A stretch of DNA of 64,000 nt from Treponema sp. (GTDB lineage: Bacteria > Spirochaetota > Spirochaetia > Treponematales > Treponemataceae), in assembly GCA_017470605.1 (NCBI GenBank), contig JAFUYH010000017.1, positions 160,700 to 224,699 on the forward strand, in the 5' to 3' direction. Below, one piece after another: positions 17,038 to 24,029 of this stretch. Both the position numbers and the translations under genes were made by a program. Under the pieces are notes generated by a model. That model was not told the DNA's origin and made no database searches. It worked only from the letters and a program-made list of their open reading frames with translations. Within the stretch, counting starts at the first letter, position 1. The number at the start of each line of letters is the position of its first letter.

Positions 17038-17358
17038 ATGCAGAGACTTTTATGGCTAGATGATTATAGGAATCCCAAAGATTATCTTATCCGAGATTAT
17101 GAAAGCACCTGGGTTATAACATTTGAAGAATTTTGTGCTCATCTTGAAAACAATGGATTACCGGATATTGTTTGTTTTGACCATGACCTTGGAACAGAAA
17201 AATCTGGATATGATTGTGCAAAATATCTTGTGAATTATTGCCAGCAGCATAATCTGGATATTCCTCAATATGATATTCAGAGCTCAAATGTGGTTGGAAA
17301 AGAAAATATCAGAAGCCTTATGGATAATTGGCATAGATTATTTATCAGTAAATCCTAG
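17038..17358 (+). CDS. Cyclic-phosphate-processing receiver-like domain protein
   Basis: 106 residues. LLWLDDYRNP at the N-terminus, VCFDHDLGTEKSGYDCAKYL in the middle and YDIQSSNVVGKENI near the end are the signature of the receiver-derived domain found in nucleotide cyclic-phosphate processing contexts (cREC_REC). The acidic pair after the first strand and the DHD/DLG segment are kept. The exact reaction is not established for this family. It overlaps the 3' end of a convergent WYL regulator gene by four bases and follows the HsdS-like gene directly. Confidence 0.6.
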   Translation: MQRLLWLDDYRNPKDYLIRDYESTWVITFEEFCAHLENNGLPDIVCFDHDLGTEKSGYDCAKYLVNYCQQHNLDIPQYDIQSSNVVGKENIRSLMDNWHRLFISKS

Positions 17359-18341
17359 ATTCCTGCCAATTCTGCCATTTCACAGATTTTATCTTTCCAA
17401 CGTTGAACAAACTCATTCGGTTCAATAGGTTTTGCATCTGGACCACAGGATAAAATCCATTCGAGAATCTTATCATCCTGACTTGAGGTGAAAGTAAGTG
17501 TTGTTTTATTTTCAGATACTTCTAATACCTGGTCATCAGCCCATTTGTTTTCGCTAATCCAAATCTGTGTATTGCCGTAAAACTCAATTTTATATTTTAC
17601 AGGTTCTTTGAATGTATACGCACCGAATTTGCTAAAACCGTGTTTGAGTGAAAATTCATATTCTGCTGGTAAATCAAATCTTTCATTATTTACATGTCGA
17701 ATCTCTTCCATACGTCTAAGAACAAAAAGACGGTCATCTTGCTTTTCTTCATCATAGCCGTAAAGATAACAGGTGCCATTATCGAGTAAAAGCTGATACG
17801 GACAAACAACACGATTTTTTCTTTCATCGCCATGCCAGCGGCCTTTGTAATAAAACTGAATTTTAAGATTTTGTGTCATATAATCAAAAATCTTTGAAAA
17901 CTTTTTCTGATCCTCTTTGTTGTATTCTGGCTTTGGTGGAACTGCAATTCGAGAAAAATCTTCAATAGGCATTTCAGCAAGTTCTTCAATCTTATCAATA
18001 ACAGTTTTATATAGTGGTGTATTCTGATATTGCTCCAAAAGTGATTTCATAATTCCAAGCGAACCATAATCTAATAAGGAATCACTCTTGATATGCATTG
18101 CAGATTTCCAATTTCTATTCATTCTAAAAGTAAGTTTGTGCTTATCAAAAGTAATAATCTTTTCGCCTTCATCTCCAATCTTAGAAAGTTCGCGACCAAG
18201 AGTTGCTGAACTACCAATATCTTCTTTTTGAAGAGTTGTTTTATTTATAATTTCGTTCTTGGATTCTGCCTTTTGGATGAGGCGGATGATTTTATTTATA
18301 CGGTCATTGCGTTCTCTGCTGATTGATTCGTCATAATACAT
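17355..18341 (-). CDS. WYL-domain transcriptional regulator 1
   Basis: 328 residues. An N-terminal winged-helix region (about 1-75) is followed by a WYL domain (about 150-240). QKFSKIFDYMTQNLKIQFYYKGRWHGDER and PYQLLLDNGTCYLYGYDEEKQ carry the aromatic and Gly-x-Tyr-Leu-x-Gly features of the ligand-binding sheet, and a C-terminal WCX extension ends with LEWILSCGPDAKPIEP. WYL regulators often control defence and DNA-damage genes and respond to nucleic-acid ligands. It shares an operon with the small gene at 18359-18691, and a palindrome lies in the divergent promoter region at 18769-18782. It is a clear paralogue of the regulator at 21068-22042. Confidence 0.85.
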   Translation of the reverse strand: MYYDESISRERNDRINKIIRLIQKAESKNEIINKTTLQKEDIGSSATLGRELSKIGDEGEKIITFDKHKLTFRMNRNWKSAMHIKSDSLLDYGSLGIMKSLLEQYQNTPLYKTVIDKIEELAEMPIEDFSRIAVPPKPEYNKEDQKKFSKIFDYMTQNLKIQFYYKGRWHGDERKNRVVCPYQLLLDNGTCYLYGYDEEKQDDRLFVLRRMEEIRHVNNERFDLPAEYEFSLKHGFSKFGAYTFKEPVKYKIEFYGNTQIWISENKWADDQVLEVSENKTTLTFTSSQDDKILEWILSCGPDAKPIEPNEFVQRWKDKICEMAELAGI

Positions 18342-18358
18342 AATAAATACCTTTTTTC

Positions 18359-18691
18359 TTAAGAAGATAGTTTCATTGCAGCAAAAAAATCATGCATACC
18401 AAAATGAGTATCATTCATATATTTTAAGAAAATCTCTTTATTCAAGGTTATAAAAGATTGAACAGATTTCAACTCATCAGATGAAATTCTTAAAGTATTA
18501 CCCTTTGCTAAAATTGACGGACAATCTTCTACCGAGATAGGAATTAGATCGCTTTTTTTTGTGAGTGTATCAGAAGTGTTATTTTGAAACATGAGCCTAG
18601 ACTTATGTTCGCTATTTTCATCTATCCATAAATTTACAGGAAGTTTTGTATCAACCTTCCGAAGCATAGTCAGTTCAATTGACGAAAACAT
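18359..18691 (-). CDS. Small protein of unknown function co-transcribed with WYL regulator 1
   Basis: 110 residues, soluble, with no membrane segment or recognised motif. It begins MFSSIELTMLRKVDTKLPVNLWID and looks like a small alpha/beta protein. A TAGGAGAG ribosome site precedes the ATG. It is transcribed away from 18830 and runs into the WYL gene 17 bases downstream, so the pair forms one operon. Because it shares the operator region it may be an accessory or ligand-producing partner of the regulator, but this is only a guess from position. Confidence 0.5.
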   Translation of the reverse strand: MFSSIELTMLRKVDTKLPVNLWIDENSEHKSRLMFQNNTSDTLTKKSDLIPISVEDCPSILAKGNTLRISSDELKSVQSFITLNKEIFLKYMNDTHFGMHDFFAAMKLSS

Positions 18692-18768
18692 AATAGCTCT
18701 CCTATAGATTTCATTCCTAAAACGTTACTTTTACAGTCTGTAATATTAAGAAAAAAAAATCAACTCCA

Positions 18769-18801
18769 TATCATCAATGATATTGATTTTCATGCTATAA
18801 T
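18769..18801 (+). promoter_or_regulatory. WYL1 operator-like palindrome with promoter for the 18830 operon
   Basis: TATCAT-CA-ATGATA occupies 18769-18782 and TATAAT lies at 18796-18801. With normal spacing the -35 box would fall at about 18773-18778, inside the palindrome, so a bound regulator would control this promoter directly. It lies in the divergent gap between the WYL1 operon and the rightward operon. Confidence 0.6.
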
Positions 18802-18829
18802 AAATATAGAAAGAATAAAGGGGGAAATT

Positions 18830-19435
18830 ATGATTCCATTATTATCAGAAGATTTTGCTGCTTTTCATATTGAAAATTTTCTTACAATGACAGATGTTTA
18901 TTGTGGTTTATATGATGAAGAATATACGACCGAAGAAGCTAAAAATCCAATACGTGTAAAATGGGCTTTTGCAGCTCAATTTTGTAATGATTTAAGCAAA
19001 AAGCATAATTTAGAACCCTGTTATTATTTAAATGGTGAGCCTGTATCTGCTATTAATTTTGATATTACAGGAAAAGACTTTGAATGCAGATATGAAAATA
19101 ATGGCTGGAGACTTCCGACTAAAGATGAAGCAAGACTGCCCATCTTTGGATTATATGGAGATATGATTCAAAGAGAAGGATGGGAATGGACTAACGACGA
19201 TGGTGAATGGCTTACCGGTGAAAGCAAAATAATAGTACGTGCAAGTGATGATTCTGATTTGGAAAAAGGTATTTGTAAACTAGAGCAAACTAATTCTGAT
19301 CCTGAAGAAAAAAGAGGCTTCCGTTTATGCAGAGGGATTAAGGATGCTCAATTTGCAGGCGGATATTCTCCTATTGTTAATAAAAAACTTATACCGGAAG
19401 ATGAGGAAATATATGGCAGAAAATTGCATAGATAG
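18830..19435 (+). CDS. Reduced formylglycine-generating-enzyme-like (SUMF1 fold) protein
   Basis: 201 residues. NGWRLPTKDEARL (about 88-100), GWEWTNDDGEW (about 118-128) and KRGFRLCR (about 165-172) match the order of conserved segments in FGE/SUMF1 and related PvdO/EgtB-type proteins. The length is well under the usual 250-300 residues. Catalytic cysteines of true FGE cannot be confirmed, so it may be a binding domain and not an oxidase. AAAGGGGG precedes the start. It is the first gene of a rightward operon (FGE-like, UDG-like, FlhA-like, Nudix) whose promoter carries the WYL1 palindrome. Confidence 0.55.
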   Translation: MIPLLSEDFAAFHIENFLTMTDVYCGLYDEEYTTEEAKNPIRVKWAFAAQFCNDLSKKHNLEPCYYLNGEPVSAINFDITGKDFECRYENNGWRLPTKDEARLPIFGLYGDMIQREGWEWTNDDGEWLTGESKIIVRASDDSDLEKGICKLEQTNSDPEEKRGFRLCRGIKDAQFAGGYSPIVNKKLIPEDEEIYGRKLHR

Positions 19436-20051
19436 TTTTATAAACAAATTAAGAGATTGCGATTATTCTTTTTCTCAACCTGTTGAAAACATATATTCCA
19501 GAAATGTTGAAGGAAATGTAAATACCTTTAATAATCTGAGGTTATATTTAAATAAAATGAAAGATATAAAGCCAAAGTATCTCTTGATTGGAGAAGCACC
19601 TGGATATAACGGCTGTAGATGGAGTGGAATACCATTTGTTTCTGAACGTATCTTACGGGACAATAATTTCTTTGGACTAGAAAATGGATATAAAGTTAGA
19701 AATGACAATAAACCACAATCTGAAGCTTCTGCAACAATTGTGTGGAACTGTTTAAATGAAATTGGAATCTTTCCTCTTATTTGGAATGCATTTCCTTTCC
19801 ACCCATATCAAAAAGAAAAAACTAAATCTAACAGAACTCCTAACAAAGAAGAATTAGTTTTTGGTAAAGATGTACTAAAAGATATTTTACAATTGTTTAA
19901 TATTGAACCAACTAATGTAATTGCTGTTGGAAAAAAAGCAAAAGAAAGTCTTGAAACATTTCCTGAATTTGAAACCATAAAATGTATAAGGCATCCTGCA
20001 AATGGCGGAAAAGCTGATTTTGTAAAAGGACTCAAAACTTATTTAATATAG
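19413..20051 (+). CDS. Uracil-DNA glycosylase superfamily protein
   Basis: 212 residues from the ATG at 19413 (ribosome site GAGG), overlapping the previous gene by 23 bases. PKYLLIGEAPGYNGCRWSG (about 47-65) is the characteristic motif 1 of the UDG fold. TNVIAVGKKAKESL near residue 168 is the second conserved strand and IRHPANGG near 195 fits the C-terminal H-P loop. Members of this superfamily excise uracil or related bases from DNA. Exact substrate is unknown. The position beside a Nudix hydrolase and near a DnaQ-type exonuclease suggests a nucleic-acid-processing set. Confidence 0.7.
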   Translation: MAENCIDSFINKLRDCDYSFSQPVENIYSRNVEGNVNTFNNLRLYLNKMKDIKPKYLLIGEAPGYNGCRWSGIPFVSERILRDNNFFGLENGYKVRNDNKPQSEASATIVWNCLNEIGIFPLIWNAFPFHPYQKEKTKSNRTPNKEELVFGKDVLKDILQLFNIEPTNVIAVGKKAKESLETFPEFETIKCIRHPANGGKADFVKGLKTYLI

Positions 20052-20060
20052 GACAACTCA

Positions 20061-20642
20061 ATGAATAAGTTAGTAAAGAAAGAAGTTTTGACAGTTTATA
20101 TTTCTCAATTTGCAATGATTGCCGTTGTACTTTTTTGCTGCATTGTACCTTTGTTTTCAGAGTCTGCATATTTGACTGGATGGAAAGCAATTTCAGGATT
20201 ATGCATCTTAGGAAGTATCTTTTTTGTAAATATTTTTTATATGACTACACAATTCAAAGGAAATAAAAGCCTTCTTCCTGGAAAAATTGCACTTGATTGT
20301 ATGGGCGAAATGTTTTACAGAATCGACGAAAACTGTAATAAAGGCCTATTTTCAAAGGAAGATACAGAGAACTGTAAACAGAGATATAATAACGTATTAA
20401 AATGGCTCGGAAGATTTAATTCTCTTGCAGTCCCTTTAATGATTATTGATTGTGCTGTAATTGGATTATCAATAATCGGAATCATCATTTTACAGATTAA
20501 AAAACATGAAGTTTCATTTTGTTCTCTCTATGGAGTTGCAGGATTTTTTATTGTAATGCAGACAGCTTGTCTTTTTATTTCTTCAAGATTTTTATGGAAA
20601 GCTGTATTTGCCTGGATTGAGAGATTAAGAAATATAAAATGA
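20061..20642 (+). CDS. Membrane protein resembling the transmembrane core of FlhA (FHIPEP family), truncated
   Basis: 193 residues with about four transmembrane helices (15-33, 41-60, 128-150, 160-180). The segment LLPGKIALD, then NKGLFSKEDTENCKQRY and a hydrophobic stretch ending SIIGIIILQI, follows the FlhA pattern (F/MPGKQMAID, NAGLID.EEA..RR, then two helices with GG..IG). The full FlhA has eight helices and a cytoplasmic domain, nearly 700 residues in all, so this would be a cut-down relative unable to form a normal export gate. The match is by eye and remote. It lies between a UDG-like gene and a Nudix gene in the WYL1-linked operon. Confidence 0.45.
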   Translation: MNKLVKKEVLTVYISQFAMIAVVLFCCIVPLFSESAYLTGWKAISGLCILGSIFFVNIFYMTTQFKGNKSLLPGKIALDCMGEMFYRIDENCNKGLFSKEDTENCKQRYNNVLKWLGRFNSLAVPLMIIDCAVIGLSIIGIIILQIKKHEVSFCSLYGVAGFFIVMQTACLFISSRFLWKAVFAWIERLRNIK

Positions 20643-21064
20643 GAAAATACAAAGGAGCTGGAATAGCTCTGTTTCAAAAACAAGATAATGACTATACAAT
20701 TCTTTTAGGGAAACGGACTATAAAACCGAATAAAGGCAAATGGTCTATTCCTGGCGGCGGATTTGAAAAAACTGATAATTCATTATTTGAAACCGCAATT
20801 AGAGAATTACGAGAAGAAACTGGAATTGACTTATCTCTCACTGAAAAAGATGCTGTTATTTGTAGTTTTCATTATCCTTTTTTTGAGTGGAAAACTTTTA
20901 TGTATGAAGTTGATTCTTATTTCCTTGCACCAAAGATACTCGGCTATGAGTTTTCGGAAATAAGATTTATTCCATTAAAAGAGATACAGAAATATGAATT
21001 GGCTTTTGGAGTAAGGAAAGAAATTAAAAGATTCTTAAAGAATAAAACTATTTCTTATAATTAA
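20639..21064 (+). CDS. Nudix hydrolase
   Basis: 141 residues. The Nudix box reads GGGFEKTDNSLFETA followed by IRELREETGIDL (about 38-64). The metal-binding REUXEEXGU part is intact, whereas the first conserved Glu of G-X5-E reads Asn. This suggests hydrolysis of a nucleoside diphosphate derivative, with possibly altered metal binding. It starts four bases before the end of the FlhA-like gene (ATGA), so it is the last gene of the operon, and it converges with the second WYL regulator gene three bases downstream. Confidence 0.8.
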   Translation: MRKYKGAGIALFQKQDNDYTILLGKRTIKPNKGKWSIPGGGFEKTDNSLFETAIRELREETGIDLSLTEKDAVICSFHYPFFEWKTFMYEVDSYFLAPKILGYEFSEIRFIPLKEIQKYELAFGVRKEIKRFLKNKTISYN

Positions 21065-21067
21065 TTT

Positions 21068-22042
21068 TCATAACACCATTTTAGCCATTTCAATAGCATG
21101 TTTTTTCCATTCTTTCACAAGCCATTCCGGTTCAAGAGGTTTTGCGTTGCAGCCATTAGATAAAACCCAGGCTTTGATTTTTAGAAATTGTGTAGAGTCA
21201 AACTCAATTATTGTTTTGCGTTCTTCATCTTTGATAATTTGATTTTCTGCCCATTTGCGTTCTTTAACAACCATTTGAGCTTCACGATAGAATTCAATTT
21301 TGTAGTGTTCTGATTTTTGTTTGAAAACTGCTCCAAAGTTACCATCAACAAGACGATTACTAAATTCAAAATCATCTGGTAATTCAAAGGTTTCATCTGT
21401 TACGACTGTATTTCGCATACGAACTAAAGAAAAGATTCTTTCTGCGTTACGAAGTTCATCAAAGCCGAAAAGATAACAAACACCATCATCAAGAACAAGT
21501 TGATAAGGTCTTAACTTTCGCTGTTCAGTCTGTTTGCCCCAGCGGTCTGTGTAATCAAATTGTAAAATATGATTTTTATTTAGTGCATCCTGAATTGCAT
21601 TCCAGATATTTTGATCTACTGTTGTTTCTACGGTTGGCGCTACTGTGATACGATTAAGAAGCTCTGCATTTTTACCGTTCATTGCAGATGATGAAAGTAA
21701 ATCCAATACGGAACAGGCATCTTCATACACTGGTGTATTTTTGTAATGAGATAACAAGACTTTTGCAGAAAGTAAAACACGAAGATCATTTTCAGAAAGA
21801 TAGTTCTGCAAATGTGGTTCAAAAGGTTCTGTATAATAGTAGCCTTTCTGTGCGTAGTCATATTCAATCGGCGCATACATTCTATCGCGCATATAATCTA
21901 AGTCACGGCTGATTGTTGCTATTCCTGATTCTAGGTCAAATGCAAGCTGCTTTGTATTAGGATAACAACCGCTTTTAATTTTGCGATGAATATATGAAAT
22001 GCGTTCTAACATACGATATGTAATCTTTGTCTGTGTGTTCAT
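21068..22042 (-). CDS. WYL-domain transcriptional regulator 2
   Basis: 324 residues, same architecture as the regulator at 17355-18341. An N-terminal helix-turn-helix (about 15-60, YPNTKQLAFDLESGIATIS) precedes a WYL domain with ILQFDYTDRWGKQTEQRKLRPYQL and GVCYLFGFDELRNAERIFSLVRM, and a C-terminal WCX part ending LSNGCNAKPLEPEWL. It is transcribed divergently from the gene at 22163. The 120-base divergent gap holds two operator-like sites, and two more matching sites lie in front of 24030 and 24893, so it probably controls that whole rightward set as well as itself. Confidence 0.85.
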   Translation of the reverse strand: MNTQTKITYRMLERISYIHRKIKSGCYPNTKQLAFDLESGIATISRDLDYMRDRMYAPIEYDYAQKGYYYTEPFEPHLQNYLSENDLRVLLSAKVLLSHYKNTPVYEDACSVLDLLSSSAMNGKNAELLNRITVAPTVETTVDQNIWNAIQDALNKNHILQFDYTDRWGKQTEQRKLRPYQLVLDDGVCYLFGFDELRNAERIFSLVRMRNTVVTDETFELPDDFEFSNRLVDGNFGAVFKQKSEHYKIEFYREAQMVVKERKWAENQIIKDEERKTIIEFDSTQFLKIKAWVLSNGCNAKPLEPEWLVKEWKKHAIEMAKMVL

Positions 22043-22061
22043 AGCATTATTATAACACGAA

Positions 22062-22119
22062 AGTCTATCATAATGTGAGAGAGTGAAAAAAAAATTACTC
22101 TATCGTTTAATGAGAGTAT
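22062..22119. promoter_or_regulatory. WYL2 operator-like sites 1 and 2, divergent promoter
   Basis: Site 1 (22062-22084) is AGTCTATCA, four bases, GTGAGAGAGT. Site 2 (22097-22119) is a looser version in the other orientation (ACTCTATC ... TGAGAGTAT). TATAAT at 22133-22138 would pair with a -35 region inside site 2. Site 1 matches the site at 23960-23982 at all 19 arm positions. Confidence 0.65.
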
Positions 22120-22162
22120 GAATAATATATATTATAATAAAAATATAACAGGAGGATTTGCT

Positions 22163-22360
22163 ATGGGAGCAAAAGAAATCGTTTATTACGAAACAACAAA
22201 AACTTACGAAGGAGTTCCAAAGGGTCTTAGATTTAAGGTTGTATTGGACAATTCTAAGCATATTGATTTATGCATTAAAGAAGGACTTTCAGAAGAAACA
22301 GGACTTCCAATTTCTAAACTTTCATCTCTTGGAAATTTTGGTATTCAAGAGGCTGATTAA
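22163..22360 (+). CDS. Small protein of unknown function, first gene after WYL2 operators
   Basis: 65 residues from the ATG at 22163, chosen for its AGGAGG ribosome site; an upstream in-frame ATG at 22118 lies within the operator and promoter. The product (MGAKEIVYYETTKTYEGVPK...) is a small, mostly beta, charged protein with no motif I recognise. It ends three bases before the next gene, so the two form an operon. Strong promoter, strong ribosome site and small size would suit an abundant regulator, antitoxin or chaperone-like partner, but nothing in the sequence proves this. Confidence 0.55.
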   Translation: MGAKEIVYYETTKTYEGVPKGLRFKVVLDNSKHIDLCIKEGLSEETGLPISKLSSLGNFGIQEAD

Positions 22361-22363
22361 TTT

Positions 22364-23005
22364 ATGAATGCAGAAGTAATATTAAGAACTCTTAGTAATA
22401 CTGATGTACGGATAGCAGAAATATATGATAAAAGATCCAATAACCTTGATTATGTTATTATGTATTTCTGCTACACTCCAGAAAATCATCAGCAGATAGA
22501 AAAAAAAATCAAAGAGTATAGAAATAATAAAGAAACTTGTTTAATTGCGTGTATTAAACCGGTCAATGATACTTTCTTTGATTCTGAGAAAATAACATCT
22601 TTATTTGATGTACATCTTAATGCTGCATCTGATTCTGATTTTGAAGATTTAATTGATTATTGTATTTCGACAGAAGATGCTGTTGTTCATTGTGAAATGA
22701 ATGATTTTAAATCACAGGATGGAACAGAAATTATTGTTTCCGCAGCTCAGAATAAATCGATAGAAAAATTAATAGAAAATATTAAAACCAAAACAGAAGA
22801 AAAATATCCAAAGGTTGTTGTTTCTCTTATGACAAATGGACGAGAATTACAGATTTCGGAAGTAAAATCCATTACGGATTCTATAACAGGATATCTTACA
22901 GATGGTGCACAATGTATGTTGAATACCTGTGAATGCATGGAAAAAATAAAGAAAGATGAAATTAAAGTAACTTTAATTTTCTTTGAAAAGAAAACACAAG
23001 ATTAA
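22364..23005 (+). CDS. Unknown protein with FtsZ C-terminal-like domain
   Basis: 213 residues. Residues about 148-208 (KVVVSLMTNGRELQISEVKS ... KDEIKVTLIFFEKK) follow the pattern of the FtsZ/tubulin-like C-terminal sheet: GVLVNITGG-DL-L-EV, a helix, a variable strand, then DEI-VTVIATGF. The first 140 residues lack the GTP-binding GGGTGTG loop, so it cannot be a normal FtsZ GTPase. The resemblance is remote and seen by eye. The gene is coupled to a 65-residue gene behind WYL2 operators, and is followed by a separate promoter at 23012. Confidence 0.4.
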   Translation: MNAEVILRTLSNTDVRIAEIYDKRSNNLDYVIMYFCYTPENHQQIEKKIKEYRNNKETCLIACIKPVNDTFFDSEKITSLFDVHLNAASDSDFEDLIDYCISTEDAVVHCEMNDFKSQDGTEIIVSAAQNKSIEKLIENIKTKTEEKYPKVVVSLMTNGRELQISEVKSITDSITGYLTDGAQCMLNTCECMEKIKKDEIKVTLIFFEKKTQD

Positions 23006-23011
23006 AAACAA

Positions 23012-23020
23012 TGGTATAAT
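23012..23020 (+). promoter_or_regulatory. Extended -10 promoter (TG-G-TATAAT) giving a leaderless transcript
   Basis: The -10 ends only seven bases before the ATG at 23028, so transcription would start at or next to the start codon. No ribosome site is present between them. Confidence 0.6.
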
Positions 23021-23027
23021 AACTTTT

Positions 23028-23729
23028 ATGATTAATGAATATGGAAATTACATATCTGATGGCCCTGACTATAAATATGAAGATGGCATAATGAATTATG
23101 ATCTCTTCAAAAATGAGAAAATAAAAATATTATGGATTCTTCGGGAAACACATGGAAAGTTCAACCCTAAAAAATGGTGGGGAGATAAGGATTATTTAGA
23201 AAAGAAAATCGAACCATTTGATAGTAAAGATAAAAAAGGTTCCAAAAAAGATACCTGGGAACCTGTTGCCAAGATTTGTTATAAAATATTAAACAATAAA
23301 AAAACAAAGAATGAATATGAATTAGCCTCTGCTTTAGAAAGAATTGCAATCATTAATTTAAAGAAAACATCTGGCGGAAGTAAAATTACAAAGAAATTTG
23401 CAGAAACTGTTAATAAACAAGAAAATAGAGATATCTTTATTACACAAATAAAAAGAATAAAACCAGATGTAATAATATGTGGGAACACTCTAAATAAAAT
23501 TAAAGCAAGCGAAATAAATTTTCGCGAAGTAAAAGGAATATCTTTTTCAAGAAAAGCTATGAAAAAGAATCATTATTTTTGTTTTAAGAATGTTGTCTTT
23601 ATAAATATTTATCATCCCTCTAATACATCAATAAAAGAAGAAGAATATATTGATGCAGCTGTTGAAGCATATCAATATTGGATGAATAACAAAGATACAG
23701 AAAACTGGCCAGTCCTTGATTGGCAATAA
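23028..23729 (+). CDS. Putative uracil-DNA-glycosylase-like protein
   Basis: 233 residues from the ATG at 23028; an upstream in-frame ATG would lie inside the preceding gene and promoter. The layout suggests a remote UDG-fold member: IKILWILRETHGKFNPKKWW near residue 28 as the first strand and loop, RIKPDVIICGNTLNKI near 145 as the second conserved strand, and INIYHPSNTSIKEEEY near 200 as the H-P-S loop. The usual catalytic residues are not clearly conserved, so enzymatic activity is uncertain. It is the second UDG-like gene of the island. Translation is probably leaderless. Confidence 0.4.
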   Translation: MINEYGNYISDGPDYKYEDGIMNYDLFKNEKIKILWILRETHGKFNPKKWWGDKDYLEKKIEPFDSKDKKGSKKDTWEPVAKICYKILNNKKTKNEYELASALERIAIINLKKTSGGSKITKKFAETVNKQENRDIFITQIKRIKPDVIICGNTLNKIKASEINFREVKGISFSRKAMKKNHYFCFKNVVFINIYHPSNTSIKEEEYIDAAVEAYQYWMNNKDTENWPVLDWQ

Positions 23730-23752
23730 TCAGATTGACGAGGTAAAGAAAA

Positions 23753-23944
23753 ATGATGCCGATTGGAAGTGAAGTTATTTATTCTGGGGAAAAATGGATA
23801 AACGCTGTAAGAGGAACTCAACCTGTATGGGGCTTGCAAAAATCTAAAGCAAATGATGAATTGAATAATTCTGATACAATTACAACCAACAATTCTTTGA
23901 AAAAGACTTTTGCTGAATATTTGAAAGAAGCTGAGAATAAATAA
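23753..23944 (+). CDS. Small protein of unknown function
   Basis: 63 residues (MMPIGSEVIYSGEKWINAVRG...), with a short beta-like start and a helical C-terminus ending KKTFAEYLKEAENK. A GAGG ribosome site precedes two tandem ATG codons. It is 23 bases downstream of the UDG-like gene and probably shares its transcript. No family is recognised. A WYL2 operator-like site follows 15 bases after its stop codon. Confidence 0.45.
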   Translation: MMPIGSEVIYSGEKWINAVRGTQPVWGLQKSKANDELNNSDTITTNNSLKKTFAEYLKEAENK

Positions 23945-23959
23945 ATTATAATTTTTTAT

Positions 23960-23982
23960 ACTCTCTCACTTGCTGATAGACT
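23960..23982. promoter_or_regulatory. WYL2 operator-like site 3
   Basis: On the minus strand it reads AGTCTATCA, four bases, GTGAGAGAGT, identical in both arms to site 1. TATAAT at 23947-23952 lies just upstream, so on the + strand the site would cover the transcription start for the gene at 24030. Confidence 0.65.
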
Positions 23983-24017
23983 ATCTGTGCAACAATGAAT
24001 GCATAGATAGTTTTTTG
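23981..24017 (+). terminator. Hairpin with T run before the FlhA-like gene
   Basis: CTATCT-G-TGC pairs with GCA-T-AGATAG around a ten-base loop and is followed by six T. It can end the upstream transcript, or act as an attenuator if transcription starts at the promoter near 23950. Confidence 0.5.
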
Positions 24018-24029
24018 TGAGGTGAAATT

